Assembly (NCBI RefSeq): GCF_003029735.1
Contig: NZ_KZ686268.1
Span: 744,001 to 808,000, forward strand
Direction of reading: 5' to 3'
DNA from: Pedobacter yulinensis
Lineage (GTDB): Bacteria; Bacteroidota; Bacteroidia; Sphingobacteriales; Sphingobacteriaceae
Length of the DNA: 64,000 bases
Below the pieces are notes generated by a model, which saw nothing but the letters and a program-made list of their open reading frames with translations, was not told where the DNA came from and ran no database searches. This document shows positions 37,606-46,450 of the stretch, piece after piece; positions within the stretch are counted from its first letter, which is position 1, and every line of letters starts with the position of its first letter. Both the position numbers and the translations under genes were made by a program.

Positions 37606-38139
37606 ATGGTCAGGTACATGGTGCTCCATTTTTCTTACACCTTTTTGCTCAGACCGGCAGCAATCAGCGCCCTGTGCCTGACCCTGCTGTCTGGCTGCGT
37701 GCGTCAGCCCAACATACAGGGCAGGGGCGACGCCCGTTTGCAGGGCGTATGGCAGCAGGATAGTATTCCATACCGGGAGCAGCTGAACAGCTTTACTGAA
37801 CACCGCCTTAAGTTTACCTGCGATTCTTTTTATGTTGACCTGACTACACACAGCAAAGTAAACTATTACGAAGCGGAGTGCTATAACCAGGGCATATGGA
37901 AGGAATATGCAAAAGGAAATTATGCGGTTAGAGGCGACACCCTGTTCCTGGCGGGGACATTCACCAAGGCGAATTATAAACAAAAGGTAAGCGGCTGCTA
38001 CCGTACCGGCAGGTATACGGAAGGTTTTCTGATCAGGAAAGCTACGGCGACACTGCTGGTGCTCGAAAGCCTGAACGACCACCGAGAGTCGGCCATGGCT
38101 TTGAAAGAAAAGATCGATTGCGTGCCTAAGCCGCTTTAA
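37606..38139 (+). CDS. Putative lipoprotein of unknown function
   Basis: The 177-residue product begins with a lipoprotein signal (ALCLTLLSGC, Cys near 27 from ATG 37606); ATG 37618 is an alternative start. The rest is beta-rich with repeated tests-like patterns GVWQQDSIPYREQ, GNYAVRGDTLFLAGTFT and SGCYRTGRYTEGFLI, which suggest a lipocalin-like barrel. A much longer reading frame overlaps fumC and was not used. It starts 10 bp after fumC and precedes the nuclease gene by 18 bp. Confidence 0.78.
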   Translation: MVRYMVLHFSYTFLLRPAAISALCLTLLSGCVRQPNIQGRGDARLQGVWQQDSIPYREQLNSFTEHRLKFTCDSFYVDLTTHSKVNYYEAECYNQGIWKEYAKGNYAVRGDTLFLAGTFTKANYKQKVSGCYRTGRYTEGFLIRKATATLLVLESLNDHRESAMALKEKIDCVPKPL

Positions 38140-38157
38140 ATACATAAAAACGAGACA

Positions 38158-38964
38158 ATGATGAAGATTAAAACCCTGACCAGGCTGCGAACCCTGGTTT
38201 TTGCAGTCCTGATTTGTGCTGCGCCGGCTACAGCTTCGGCCTGGGGAATGCTTGGCCACCGGATTGTCGGGGAAGTTGCCAGCAGTTACCTTCAGCCGAA
38301 GGCGCGCAAGGCCATTATAGCCTTTATGGGGCATGAGTCGCTGGCCATGAGTGCCAACTGGGCCGACTTTATCAAGTCAGACACGAGCTTCAATTACCTG
38401 AACAACTGGCACTATGTAAACCTGCCGGCAGATCTGAACCAGGCGGGCATTTACAGTGTTCTGAAGGCCGATAAGGGGCCAAACGTTTACACCAAGATTC
38501 CTGAAATGATCAGGCAGCTAAAAGATCCGCGCAGCACGGCAGAACAAAAACGGTTTGCGCTGCGCTTGCTTGTTCACCTGATCGGCGATGTCCATCAGCC
38601 CATGCATACGGCGCGGAAAGAAGATCTTGGCGGCAACCGGGTAAACGTAACCTGGTTCGGACAACGCAGCAACCTGCACCGGGTCTGGGATGAGCAACTG
38701 ATCGATTACCAGCAGCTGAGTTATACAGAGTATGCCCGTGCCATCAATGCACCTTCAGCGGCTCAGCTAACAAGCTGGCGTAAAACCGGCCTGGAAGAGT
38801 GGGTATGGGAATCATACCAGGTCTGCAACCGCATTTACAGCATGACCCCGCCAGATTCGAAGCTGAGCTACCGGTACAATTTTGATTTTGTTGAAAGCCT
38901 GAATACCCAATTATTGAAGGGGGGCATCCGCCTGGCGCAGGTTTTGAACGAAATTTATGCTTAA
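38158..38964 (+). CDS. S1/P1-type secreted nuclease
   Basis: The 268-residue protein has a signal peptide ending TASA. The mature protein begins with the zinc-binding Trp (AWGMLGHRIVGE). Further zinc ligands are in HLIGDVHQPMHTARKEDLGGN and in RSNLHRVWDEQLID. S1/P1 nucleases cut single-stranded RNA and DNA using three zinc ions, here probably in the periplasm or outside. ATG 38158 and ATG 38161 are both possible. Confidence 0.93.
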   Translation: MMKIKTLTRLRTLVFAVLICAAPATASAWGMLGHRIVGEVASSYLQPKARKAIIAFMGHESLAMSANWADFIKSDTSFNYLNNWHYVNLPADLNQAGIYSVLKADKGPNVYTKIPEMIRQLKDPRSTAEQKRFALRLLVHLIGDVHQPMHTARKEDLGGNRVNVTWFGQRSNLHRVWDEQLIDYQQLSYTEYARAINAPSAAQLTSWRKTGLEEWVWESYQVCNRIYSMTPPDSKLSYRYNFDFVESLNTQLLKGGIRLAQVLNEIYA

Positions 38965-38973
38965 ATTCAGGCT

Positions 38974-39417
38974 ATGAACCGCAAGATCATGTTATTCCTG
39001 TTTGTTTTGGCTGCTGCGGCCGGCAGCTGCAAACGGATCGACCCCCAACCGCAGCATATTTTGAAAATGCATCCCTGGAAACTGAACAGTGCCGTTTCGC
39101 TGCCGGGACGAACCGTTCATGGCAGCAAGACCACCGACCTCTTTGCGCTCGACCCGCAGGGTTGCCTGGCCAATAATTATACCCTGCGCTTCGATACCGA
39201 CTCAACCTGCAGGGCAAGCAGCAACGGCGCGTTATGTGATATGATTGCCGGTCCCATCACCTGGAGACAAACTGGCGATGAGCTTTTTCTTGGCGAAGCC
39301 GCTTATAAGATCAAAGCGCTCGACAACAGCAAAATGGTATTGGTTATGACGGCAGACACGCGTACAGGCGATGGCGTTCAAACTGTGACCTACACGTATA
39401 GTGCAGAAGACAAATGA
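38974..39417 (+). CDS. Small lipoprotein, lipocalin-like
   Basis: The 147-residue protein has a lipoprotein signal (AAAAGSCK). The mature part has WKLNSAVSLPG, YTLRFDTDSTCRASSNG, GPITWRQTGDELFLGEA and KMVLVMTADT, a strand pattern resembling the lipocalin-like families of Bacteroidota. The function is unknown. It overlaps the phosphatase gene by 4 bp, in a run of tightly packed genes (nuclease, lipoprotein, phosphatase, ThuA). Confidence 0.78.
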   Translation: MNRKIMLFLFVLAAAAGSCKRIDPQPQHILKMHPWKLNSAVSLPGRTVHGSKTTDLFALDPQGCLANNYTLRFDTDSTCRASSNGALCDMIAGPITWRQTGDELFLGEAAYKIKALDNSKMVLVMTADTRTGDGVQTVTYTYSAEDK

Positions 39418-39860
39418 AGATACTGATGGTATGCCTGGGCAACATTTGCCGTTCGCCGCTGGCTGAAGGAATAATGAGGCACCTGGTTACAGAAGAAGGA
39501 CTGGATTGGGAAATTGCTTCGGCCGGAACCGGCAACTGGCATGTGGGTGAACCACCCGATGCCCGAAGCGTTGCCGTTGCAAGGCAATATGGTTATGACA
39601 TCAGCCGGCAATGTGCCAGGCATTTCAACCGGCAAATGTTTGCTGCATATGACCACATCCTTGTTATGGACCAGAGTAACCTGCGCGATGTCCTGGCGCT
39701 GGCAAAAAGTGCCGAAGAACGGCAGAAGGTGCGCTTGTTTCTTGACGCTGAAGCCGAGGTACGCGACCCCTGGTATGACAATGCGCTTTTTGAGCCGGTG
39801 CTGCTTGAGATCGAGGCCCGCTGCAAAGATTGGATAAAGATTTTTAGGAACCAGATATGA
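39414..39860 (+). CDS. Low molecular weight protein-tyrosine phosphatase
   Basis: The 148-residue enzyme has the P-loop VCLGNICRSP (C7 to R13) near the N-terminus and the general acid in RDPWYDN near the C-terminus, the two active-site parts of the LMW phosphatase family. It removes phosphate from tyrosine. In many bacteria it works with a tyrosine kinase on exopolysaccharide export; no such genes are nearby. It overlaps both neighbours by 4 bp. Confidence 0.94.
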   Translation: MKILMVCLGNICRSPLAEGIMRHLVTEEGLDWEIASAGTGNWHVGEPPDARSVAVARQYGYDISRQCARHFNRQMFAAYDHILVMDQSNLRDVLALAKSAEERQKVRLFLDAEAEVRDPWYDNALFEPVLLEIEARCKDWIKIFRNQI

Positions 39861-40591
39861 AAAAGATCACAAGCTTGTTGCTGCTGTTTGTAATGGCAGG
39901 TTTTTTCGGGGCAGTCCTGGCACAGACAAATGCGCCGAGGATCCTGGTGTTTTCAAAAACAGAAAAATTCAGACATAACTCCATCCCTGAAGGAATTGCC
40001 GCTATTAAAAAACTGGGCGCAGAGAACAATTTCCTTGTAGATGCAACCGAAGATGCTGCCGCATTTACGCCGCAAAACCTGAAAAAATATGCGGTAGTCG
40101 TCTTCCTGAACACCACAGGCGATGTGCTGGATGACGCGCAGCAAAAGGCATTTGAGAAGTACATTAAAAGCAAAAAGGGCTATGTGGGCGTGCACGCCGC
40201 AACAGATACCGAATACGGCTGGCCCTGGTACGGAAAGCTGGCCGGCGCGTATTTCGTAAATCACCCGCAGGTGCAGACCGCCAGGTTTATGGTAAAAGAC
40301 AAAAAACATCCGGCTACTTCCTTTCTGCCCGACACTGTCTGGACCAGGAAAGATGAACTTTATAATTTTAAAGATATCAACCCGAACCTGAAGGTCTTGC
40401 TCACCATCGATGAATCATCGTACCAGGGCGGGACAAATGGCCCCGAACATCCCATGGCCTGGTGTCATGTGTATGAAGGCAGCCGTGCGTTCACCACCGC
40501 CCTGGGGCATACAAAAGAATCATACAGCGAACCGCTTTTCCTGAAACACCTGCTGGGTGGTATCGAGTATGCGCTTGGGCGCAGAAAGTAA
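39857..40591 (+). CDS. ThuA domain-containing secreted protein
   Basis: The 244-residue protein has a signal peptide (1-22). The ThuA domain (about residues 28-240) shows RILVFSKTEKFRHNSIPEGIAAI, VGVHAATDTEYGWPWYGKLAGAYF, HPQVQTARFMV and GRAF-type HVYEGSRAFTTALGHT. ThuA proteins belong to the glutamine-amidotransferase-like fold and are linked to trehalose or other sugar use, but the catalytic activity is undefined. It overlaps the phosphatase gene by 4 bp. Confidence 0.9.
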   Translation: MKKITSLLLLFVMAGFFGAVLAQTNAPRILVFSKTEKFRHNSIPEGIAAIKKLGAENNFLVDATEDAAAFTPQNLKKYAVVVFLNTTGDVLDDAQQKAFEKYIKSKKGYVGVHAATDTEYGWPWYGKLAGAYFVNHPQVQTARFMVKDKKHPATSFLPDTVWTRKDELYNFKDINPNLKVLLTIDESSYQGGTNGPEHPMAWCHVYEGSRAFTTALGHTKESYSEPLFLKHLLGGIEYALGRRK

Positions 40592-40593
40592 GA

Positions 40594-41280
40594 TTATGCC
40601 GAAACTTGCTTGTTCTGAACAGTACGCTCAGAGCCTGCATTGACAAGGTAAATAAAATTGAACATACAAAAGGCGGCAATTGCTCCAAATGTATGCCATA
40701 GAAAGTGCGTGCCCACGCTAAGCAGGGCCCAGCGGTCGGCGATGCGGAAAGTGAGCGCAAAGACAAAGGCCAGCAGCGCGAAACCCACCCATTTTCCAAA
40801 CTTCCAGTTGGTCTTGGCCAGGTAGATCAATACCGGGAACAGGACCAGCGCAGCCAGCATGGCGTAGTTCAGGTTTACGAAAAACTGAGGATCATTGCCC
40901 ATGGAATTCCGCGCACAAACCTGGAAGCCTATGTACGCAACCACGATCAGCACAGCATAATACCACCGTATCACTTTAGCGAGAAAGTATACTCCCGCCG
41001 ATACGCAAAGCAGCATAATCGGCATCCAGTCCATCATAATAAAAACAGACCATTGCCGCAGGCCATGGTAAACCGTGCCGCCTATACCGCCTATGTAGAG
41101 CAGGACAAGTGCAATGCTCAGGTACGTATGTGTCTGGAATTTCCCCCAGAGTTTAAAGGTCCAGTAAATGGCGATGCCCAGGAAAAAGCAACTGGTAATG
41201 GTGTTGAATGGCTCTGGAAATACATGCAGCATGTTCGTCTCGGTGTAGAGCGTGCCGCCGTCTGGAGGAGTTTGCGTCAT
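40594..41280 (-). CDS. Membrane hydrolase of the CREST/alkaline ceramidase superfamily (putative)
   Basis: A 228-residue protein with seven hydrophobic segments, read from ATG 41280 (a TTG at 41319 would add 13 residues). It shows FPEPFNTITSCFFL after a short N-terminal part, IGGTVYHGLRQ (H72), MMDWMPIM (D84) and VGTHFLWHTFGA (H192, H196). His in TM2, Asp in TM3 and HxxxH in the last helix is the metal site of CREST hydrolases (alkaline ceramidases, adiponectin receptors, Per1). The lipid substrate is unknown; sphingolipid turnover is plausible because Sphingobacteria make sphingolipids. Confidence 0.7.
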   Translation of the reverse strand: MTQTPPDGGTLYTETNMLHVFPEPFNTITSCFFLGIAIYWTFKLWGKFQTHTYLSIALVLLYIGGIGGTVYHGLRQWSVFIMMDWMPIMLLCVSAGVYFLAKVIRWYYAVLIVVAYIGFQVCARNSMGNDPQFFVNLNYAMLAALVLFPVLIYLAKTNWKFGKWVGFALLAFVFALTFRIADRWALLSVGTHFLWHTFGAIAAFCMFNFIYLVNAGSERTVQNKQVSA

Positions 41281-41356
41281 ATGGAAGTGCCGGTTTTCCC
41301 AGAAAACAGCCGCCTGCAATTAAATGTTTGGCGGTTTTAGTAATTTGAGGCGCTCA

Positions 41357-41911
41357 ATGACAATGGAAAACAAACTTTTTATGGTGTTGCTTGGCTGCAA
41401 GCCGGCCGGACGGCATACCGAACAGCACGACATCTTTTTCGGCGCAGCCCCTGCGCTCGCTGCACTGATCCCTGCTATCAAGCGGTTTTGGCCCGGTGCA
41501 GGCAGTATCCACCTTGACGGCTGGCGTTTCGTTACGCAGGTAGATGGATACTGCATAGCGGTAAAGCCCGGCCGTCATAAAGCTGCGGGCGGCCCTGCTC
41601 TTTATTTCCTGAACCTGGGTGGGTATAAACCCGGCGAGCTGGAAGAATTTCACTATAAATTTCTGACGGTAGCAGCCAGCAAAGCGGAGGCAACGGCCCG
41701 CGCCAAACAAACCTTGTTTTACAAACATACGGGATTCGGTACCGAGGCAGTATCGCACATCGACGACAAGTACGGACTGGATGTAGACGATATCTATGAT
41801 ATCGAAGAGTTGCTGCCGGCAGACCGGGATTTTCACTTGGAAATTACCAAACAGCCGGGTGCCGAAGACGAATTGCACCTGGGGTATTTTCCCCTTAAAT
41901 CAATTCAGTAA
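41357..41911 (+). CDS. DUF1543 family protein
   Basis: The 184-residue protein starts at ATG 41357 (ATG 41363 is also possible) and shows MVLLGCKPAGRHTEQHDIFFG near the N-terminus and GYKPGELEEFHYKFL in the middle, as in DUF1543. The family's function is unknown. A longer frame from ATG 41324 would run into the divergent gene's upstream region. No signal peptide or membrane segment is seen, so it is probably cytoplasmic. Confidence 0.83.
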   Translation: MTMENKLFMVLLGCKPAGRHTEQHDIFFGAAPALAALIPAIKRFWPGAGSIHLDGWRFVTQVDGYCIAVKPGRHKAAGGPALYFLNLGGYKPGELEEFHYKFLTVAASKAEATARAKQTLFYKHTGFGTEAVSHIDDKYGLDVDDIYDIEELLPADRDFHLEITKQPGAEDELHLGYFPLKSIQ

Positions 41912-41923
41912 CAGTCTGTGCGT

Positions 41924-42967
41924 TTACTGCGCCAGTTGATCGTAGCTAAGCGATGGTGCACCGGTCAGGCCAAGCCCCGGGCTGTTTTCGAGCACCCATT
42001 TGCCATCTACAAGGGCAGGAGACTGAAAGGGGTTGTTGCGGGTTAGCAGGGGGCCGTCCAGGTCGGCCCAGTTACAAAGCGGTGCCAGTGCCGCCGCTGC
42101 AAGGGTAGCGCATGAGGTTTCACTCATGCAGCCGATCAGTACCTTCATGCCATAACTTTTCGCCTGGATAATCATTTGGTGTGCTTCGAACATTCCGCCG
42201 GTTTTCATCAGTTTAACGTTGATGCCGTGGTAGGCGCCTTTGAGGTGTTCCAGGTCGCTGAGCCGCTGCACGGCCTCATCGGCCAGGATCGGGATGGGGC
42301 TCCGTTCTGTAAGCCAGGCGTTGCCGTCCAGGTTTTGTTTGTCCATTGGCTGTTCGATCAGCAGTACACCCTGATCATGCAGCCAGTAAATCATATCAAT
42401 TGCCTGCTTGCGGTCTGCCCAGCCCTGGTTGGCGTCGACATACAGCGGCAAGTCGCTGACAGAGCGGATGGTTCGGATCAGTTCCTGGTCGTTGTCGCGG
42501 CCGAGCTTTATTTTCAAAACGCGGCAGGCCCGGGCATCGGCCACCTTTTCTTTCAGTACCTCGGGCGTATCTATGCCCAGGGTATAAGACGTTACGGGCA
42601 TGCGGGCGGGGTCAGCGCCATACATTTCATAACAGGGCTTGCCAAGCAGTTTCCCCTGAATATCGTTCAGTGCAATATCAACCGCGGCTTTGATGGCAGG
42701 CTGGCCGGGAGCAATGCTGTCCAGGTGTGCAATGATTGCCGGGAAGTCGAAGGGCGCACGGAAGGGCTGCAAATCTACCTTCGCCAGAAACTGGCTTGCC
42801 GTTTCGAAGCTTTCGCCCATATAAGGTACCATCGAGGCTTCGCCGTAACCATCAACCCCTTCATAAGTTATTCTTAATAGGAGAACAGGAGTACTGTTCC
42901 GCGAAAATTTGGCGATTGAAAAAGTGTGTTTCAATTCAAGCTGGTAAGCGTGATAGGCGAGTTGCAT
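41924..42967 (-). CDS. Dipeptide epimerase (enolase superfamily, L-Ala-D/L-Glu type)
   Basis: The 347-residue protein belongs to the muconate-lactonising subgroup. Catalytic Lys lies in LKIKLGRD (KxK), metal ligands are in YVDANQGW, LIEQPM and ILADEAVQ, and the second Lys is in NVKLMKTGG. Conserved DALNDIQGKLLG-type text fits dipeptide epimerases, which convert L-Ala-D-Glu to L-Ala-L-Glu in peptidoglycan recycling. Bacteroidota members vary in dipeptide preference, so L-Ala-D/L-Glu is the most likely but not certain substrate. Confidence 0.86.
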   Translation of the reverse strand: MQLAYHAYQLELKHTFSIAKFSRNSTPVLLLRITYEGVDGYGEASMVPYMGESFETASQFLAKVDLQPFRAPFDFPAIIAHLDSIAPGQPAIKAAVDIALNDIQGKLLGKPCYEMYGADPARMPVTSYTLGIDTPEVLKEKVADARACRVLKIKLGRDNDQELIRTIRSVSDLPLYVDANQGWADRKQAIDMIYWLHDQGVLLIEQPMDKQNLDGNAWLTERSPIPILADEAVQRLSDLEHLKGAYHGINVKLMKTGGMFEAHQMIIQAKSYGMKVLIGCMSETSCATLAAAALAPLCNWADLDGPLLTRNNPFQSPALVDGKWVLENSPGLGLTGAPSLSYDQLAQ

Positions 42968-43048
42968 GGCAGGTTGTTAATCGGTAATGCCAAAGTTAAA
43001 AAAACTAATATACGGGGCACAGGAATTTATATTCCCTAATTTTGAACC

Positions 43049-44002
43049 ATGCAGCTGACATACCAACCCTTCAGAAATTTCGATTTTCACTACAGGAACT
43101 GCTTTTTAAGCGGCAATACCTTTCGCACGCCGGTGGTGCAGATTCCTGTTATTCCTGAATGGCTGATGGGACAGGCCGGTCTGACCGGAGAAGAGCCCAT
43201 CAAACTGCTGGATGAAAGCATTCGCAGTTACCGCTCGCTTCAGTTGCCTGTAAATGCAGAAGTGAACACCAACTTCCTGGAACCGCTCGAGGCAGAAATA
43301 GCCGCCGCCTTTGCAGGAGGTTACGATGCGCTGAGCCGGCTCGATGAGCGCAAGCTCTTTCACTGGCTGGGTAAGTTTATTTACGGATTTGTGTATGTGG
43401 AAATGAACGCCGCCCTGCGGCAGAATGGCCGGGAACTGAATATGTCGCAATCACTCATGATGAAGTTCGGCAACCTGCACATGCACCTGCAAGGAATCTA
43501 TAGCGATGTTGTTTTTGAAAATGTTAATCCCTGGAGCATTGTCTTGACCCGCTTGTCTGAAACGGATGTGCCTTTCAGTTTTCGCGATGAGATCAATACA
43601 TTGACGTTTTCGCTGCGGTTCAAAGATTTTGGAATCGTGGCCTGCCTGCAGGATAACGGTGCGAACAAAAAATACCACGATACGCTCCTTGACAACATTG
43701 CGGGTGAGACCCTTACCCTGCAGCAGTTCGAGGAACTTAGCGCCCGGTTTTATTATTCCGCTTACCTCTTTAACCGGCTGCCCGACTATACCACCGTTCC
43801 GCTCAACGGAACGACTTATATTGAAGCCATGCCCCTACGTGGCGCTTCTGCAAAGCCGCTCTTTGACCACTGGCAACACAAAACGTATGGGCAGGTGCTC
43901 GAAAATTTCTGGAAACCCTGGGGGCTTACCTTGTTCGAGATCATCAAAAATCCCGAGCAGCCCCTGAGTTTTTTTGAAGACCCGGCTCTACCCGCGACCT
44001 AA
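43049..44002 (+). CDS. Protein of unknown function (317 aa)
   Basis: I do not recognise a family. The 317-residue protein has no signal peptide or membrane helix. It has a hydrophilic start (MQLTYQPFRNFDFHYRNCFLSGNTFRTP), a helix-rich middle with EPLEAEIAAAFAGGYDALSRLDERKLFHWLGKF, and FHYR/YVEMNAAL patterns. Its end overlaps the convergent rhomboid gene by 15 bp. Codon use looks like the neighbours, with no sign of transfer. It is likely a cytoplasmic protein. Confidence 0.8.
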   Translation: MQLTYQPFRNFDFHYRNCFLSGNTFRTPVVQIPVIPEWLMGQAGLTGEEPIKLLDESIRSYRSLQLPVNAEVNTNFLEPLEAEIAAAFAGGYDALSRLDERKLFHWLGKFIYGFVYVEMNAALRQNGRELNMSQSLMMKFGNLHMHLQGIYSDVVFENVNPWSIVLTRLSETDVPFSFRDEINTLTFSLRFKDFGIVACLQDNGANKKYHDTLLDNIAGETLTLQQFEELSARFYYSAYLFNRLPDYTTVPLNGTTYIEAMPLRGASAKPLFDHWQHKTYGQVLENFWKPWGLTLFEIIKNPEQPLSFFEDPALPAT

Positions 44003-44605
44003 CAATGCATTTAAAAAGTGCGCGATAATTCCTGGTACGAACAACACCGTAAGCGCCAGACCGGCCAGGGCACCGAAGAAGTGCGCATCGTGGTTGATGT
44101 TGTCCCGGGAATTTTTCGACATGTACACACAATAAATGAGGTATAACCCGCCGAACAAAACCGCAGGGATTCCGATAGGAATAAACATGATGTACAGTTT
44201 CATCAGCGGGTCAAAAAGAATGTAACTGAATAAAATCGCACTGATGGCACCTGAAGCGCCCAGGCTATTGTACCAGAAATGGTCTTTGTGTTTCAGGATG
44301 GAAGGAATATCGGCCAGGATCATGCCTGCAAAGTAGATGATGCCAAATCTCAGGCTTCCGATCTGAGCTTCCAGGGAGAAAGCAAAAAAGAAAAAGGTCA
44401 TCATATTAAAAAACAAGTGAGCCCAGTCAGCGTGGATCAGGCCACTGGTAACCACGGTCCAGGGTTTAGCTCCCCTGGATACTGAGTAGGGGTGGAGCAT
44501 CAATTTGCCGTAAACATTCGTGTTGTAAAAAGCAAAAAGGCTTGTTATCAGCGTTAATACAAATACAAAAGAGGCAACCGGGGCTGCTTGTAAATATATA
44601 TTCAT
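43988..44605 (-). CDS. Rhomboid family intramembrane serine protease
   Basis: The 205-residue protein has six transmembrane segments. The nucleophile Ser lies in NSLGASGAISA (GxSG) and the catalytic His in HDAHFFGALAGLAL; SGLIHADWAHLFFNMMTFF carries the conserved His and Asn of helix 2. It cleaves proteins within the membrane. No obvious substrate is adjacent. It starts 1 bp before the M14 gene end on the same strand, so both may be one transcript. Confidence 0.93.
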   Translation of the reverse strand: MNIYLQAAPVASFVFVLTLITSLFAFYNTNVYGKLMLHPYSVSRGAKPWTVVTSGLIHADWAHLFFNMMTFFFFAFSLEAQIGSLRFGIIYFAGMILADIPSILKHKDHFWYNSLGASGAISAILFSYILFDPLMKLYIMFIPIGIPAVLFGGLYLIYCVYMSKNSRDNINHDAHFFGALAGLALTVLFVPGIIAHFLNALLGRG

Positions 44606-44606
44606 G

Positions 44607-46349
44607 TTAATGAAGGCTTAATGATGCGGTGCTTGCCAGGCGGCCGATCGGGTAGCGAAGGTGTGTTTTTTCGTAATAATCAGAATTTTTATAGACAAAG
44701 TCAAGCTGCGCCGCAGCGTTTTGTGCAAATGCAGGGTCGGCTGCCTTGCGCGTGTCCAGCTTTTTTCTGAGCTCGGGGTTATCTTGCAGCAGGCGGGCGG
44801 CCGTGTCTTCAAACACATAGGCAGAGTAGTGTTCTTTCTGGCCAAGCACCGCGTCGAAGAAGTTCCAGTTAAAAAAAGAGTCTGTCGCCTGGGGCTCCAG
44901 GGTTTCAATGAGGTACCGGTTGCCTGGCTGGTTCATTTCAACGACATAGTCGCCCGCGTAATACTGCACTGGCCCTGATGAAGGTTGCAGTTGTACCGAA
45001 GAGTGGATGTAATGGCCTTCGTAGGGACGTGCGGCGGTTTTATAATCGCCAATGTAATAATGTCCGGTTTCCAGAACCTGGTCGCGCGTCAGCCGTTTCA
45101 TCGCAATGCCGTTTAGCTTTAACAAGGCAATGATGCGTGCATAGGCTTGTGGTATGACATACGCCGCCGGTTTGCGAACCGAAGCTGCAGGAACAAAATG
45201 GTTCCATTCTTTTATATTGCGGGTGTAAGGCGAGCTACGGTCATAATACAGCCGCGCTTTACCGCTTACGGCGCTTGGTTTTTGCCTGGCCTCATAACCT
45301 TTGAAGGAAATCTCTGTGTTACGGCTTTGATCGAGTTTCCATTCCAGCGTAAAATCCTCCTGCATTTTTACGGCAGCATCTGCTGCTTTTTTGTTGGCAA
45401 CAATATCCAGCGCATCGCGGCTGCTGAGCGCGACATAGGTCTCGAGCAGTTTGTAAGTTGCGTCTACCCGTTTGCTGAATGACTTGAGCATGTGTGTTTC
45501 CGGCATGAAGCCGATGCAGTTGTGCAGCGCGGCATACCCGGTCGAATACCGTGGCGTTTCCATGAAACCGGTAACGCCTTCATCGGGAGATTCAGCGACC
45601 GAATTAACGTAGGGCACAAGCGGGTAACCCTTCCGGTTCATCTGCTCGTACAGGCCCGGTAACAACGTGTTCTGGAGGTAATCCGCCAGAATGGGCTGTA
45701 GTTTGTCTTTCTGGGTAGGGATAAGCGTCATGGTGTATTGGTAATCTGCACCGTTGCTTGTGTGGGTATCTACAAAAATGTGTGGGGTCCAGGTGTTGAA
45801 AATCTGCTGGAAACTCTCGGAGTTTTTCGAATCGGTTTTGATGAAATCTCTGTTCAGGTCGTAATTCCGGGCGTTTCCGCGAAAGCCGTATGTTTCGGGT
45901 CCGTTCTGGTTGGCCCGCGAAGTGGCGCTGCGGTTCAGCATGCCGTCAATGTTGTAGGCGGGAATGATGCAGATGACCACATTTTTCGGAAGCCTGTTTT
46001 CACGGAGCAGGTTGCGCGCCAGCATCATGGAGGCGTCTATGCCTTCAGGTTCGCCGGGATGTATGCCGTTATTAATGAGCAAAATGCATTTGCCGGCTGC
46101 CCGCGCTTTGCCGGGGTCAAAACTGCCGTCTGCAGACAGGACGAGCAGGTGCAGGGGCTTACCGATGTCGGTTGGTCCTGCCTGGATCAGCTGCGCCTGC
46201 TTGGGGTATGCAGCGGCCAGCCTTTTATAGAATGGAATGAGTTCGGCATAGGTGGTGGTGGTATTACCGGTACCTTTTTCAAACGGAGTCTGCTGAGCCT
46301 GAACAGCAGCAAAAAACAGGACGAACAGGCAGCTGAATGTTATTTTCAT
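44607..46349 (-). CDS. M14 family zinc carboxypeptidase, secreted
   Basis: Starting at ATG 46349 the 580-residue protein has a signal peptide (MKITFSCLFVLFFAAVQAQ). The zinc site is INNGIHPGEPEG (HxxE) with the third ligand His in FVDTHTSNGADY. The second part, about residues 380-580, is a beta-rich extension. M14 members cut C-terminal residues from peptides or hydrolyse peptidoglycan stems. The 12-residue-longer start at 46382 would place a charged segment before the signal peptide and is less likely. Confidence 0.88.
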   Translation of the reverse strand: MKITFSCLFVLFFAAVQAQQTPFEKGTGNTTTTYAELIPFYKRLAAAYPKQAQLIQAGPTDIGKPLHLLVLSADGSFDPGKARAAGKCILLINNGIHPGEPEGIDASMMLARNLLRENRLPKNVVICIIPAYNIDGMLNRSATSRANQNGPETYGFRGNARNYDLNRDFIKTDSKNSESFQQIFNTWTPHIFVDTHTSNGADYQYTMTLIPTQKDKLQPILADYLQNTLLPGLYEQMNRKGYPLVPYVNSVAESPDEGVTGFMETPRYSTGYAALHNCIGFMPETHMLKSFSKRVDATYKLLETYVALSSRDALDIVANKKAADAAVKMQEDFTLEWKLDQSRNTEISFKGYEARQKPSAVSGKARLYYDRSSPYTRNIKEWNHFVPAASVRKPAAYVIPQAYARIIALLKLNGIAMKRLTRDQVLETGHYYIGDYKTAARPYEGHYIHSSVQLQPSSGPVQYYAGDYVVEMNQPGNRYLIETLEPQATDSFFNWNFFDAVLGQKEHYSAYVFEDTAARLLQDNPELRKKLDTRKAADPAFAQNAAAQLDFVYKNSDYYEKTHLRYPIGRLASTASLSLH

Positions 46350-46450
46350 GACGCTGATGGGAAACCCGGGCAAGTTACGCAACGGCCGGGGTATCCAGAT
46401 TGTATTTAAATGCCACCCCTGCTTTTGTCGCTATTATTTTACCTTTGTTT

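Noticed and set aside
37588..38334. 248-residue open frame opposite the lipoprotein and nuclease genes
   Set aside because: It crosses a gene boundary on the other strand and encodes a Gln/Arg-rich protein with no features.
45738..46409. 223-residue open frame opposite the M14 carboxypeptidase
   Set aside because: It is an antisense artefact of a GC-balanced gene with no start context or domain.
46440..46447. TACCTTTG as the pepT promoter
   Set aside because: It is 3 bp before the start and has no -33 partner at normal distance.
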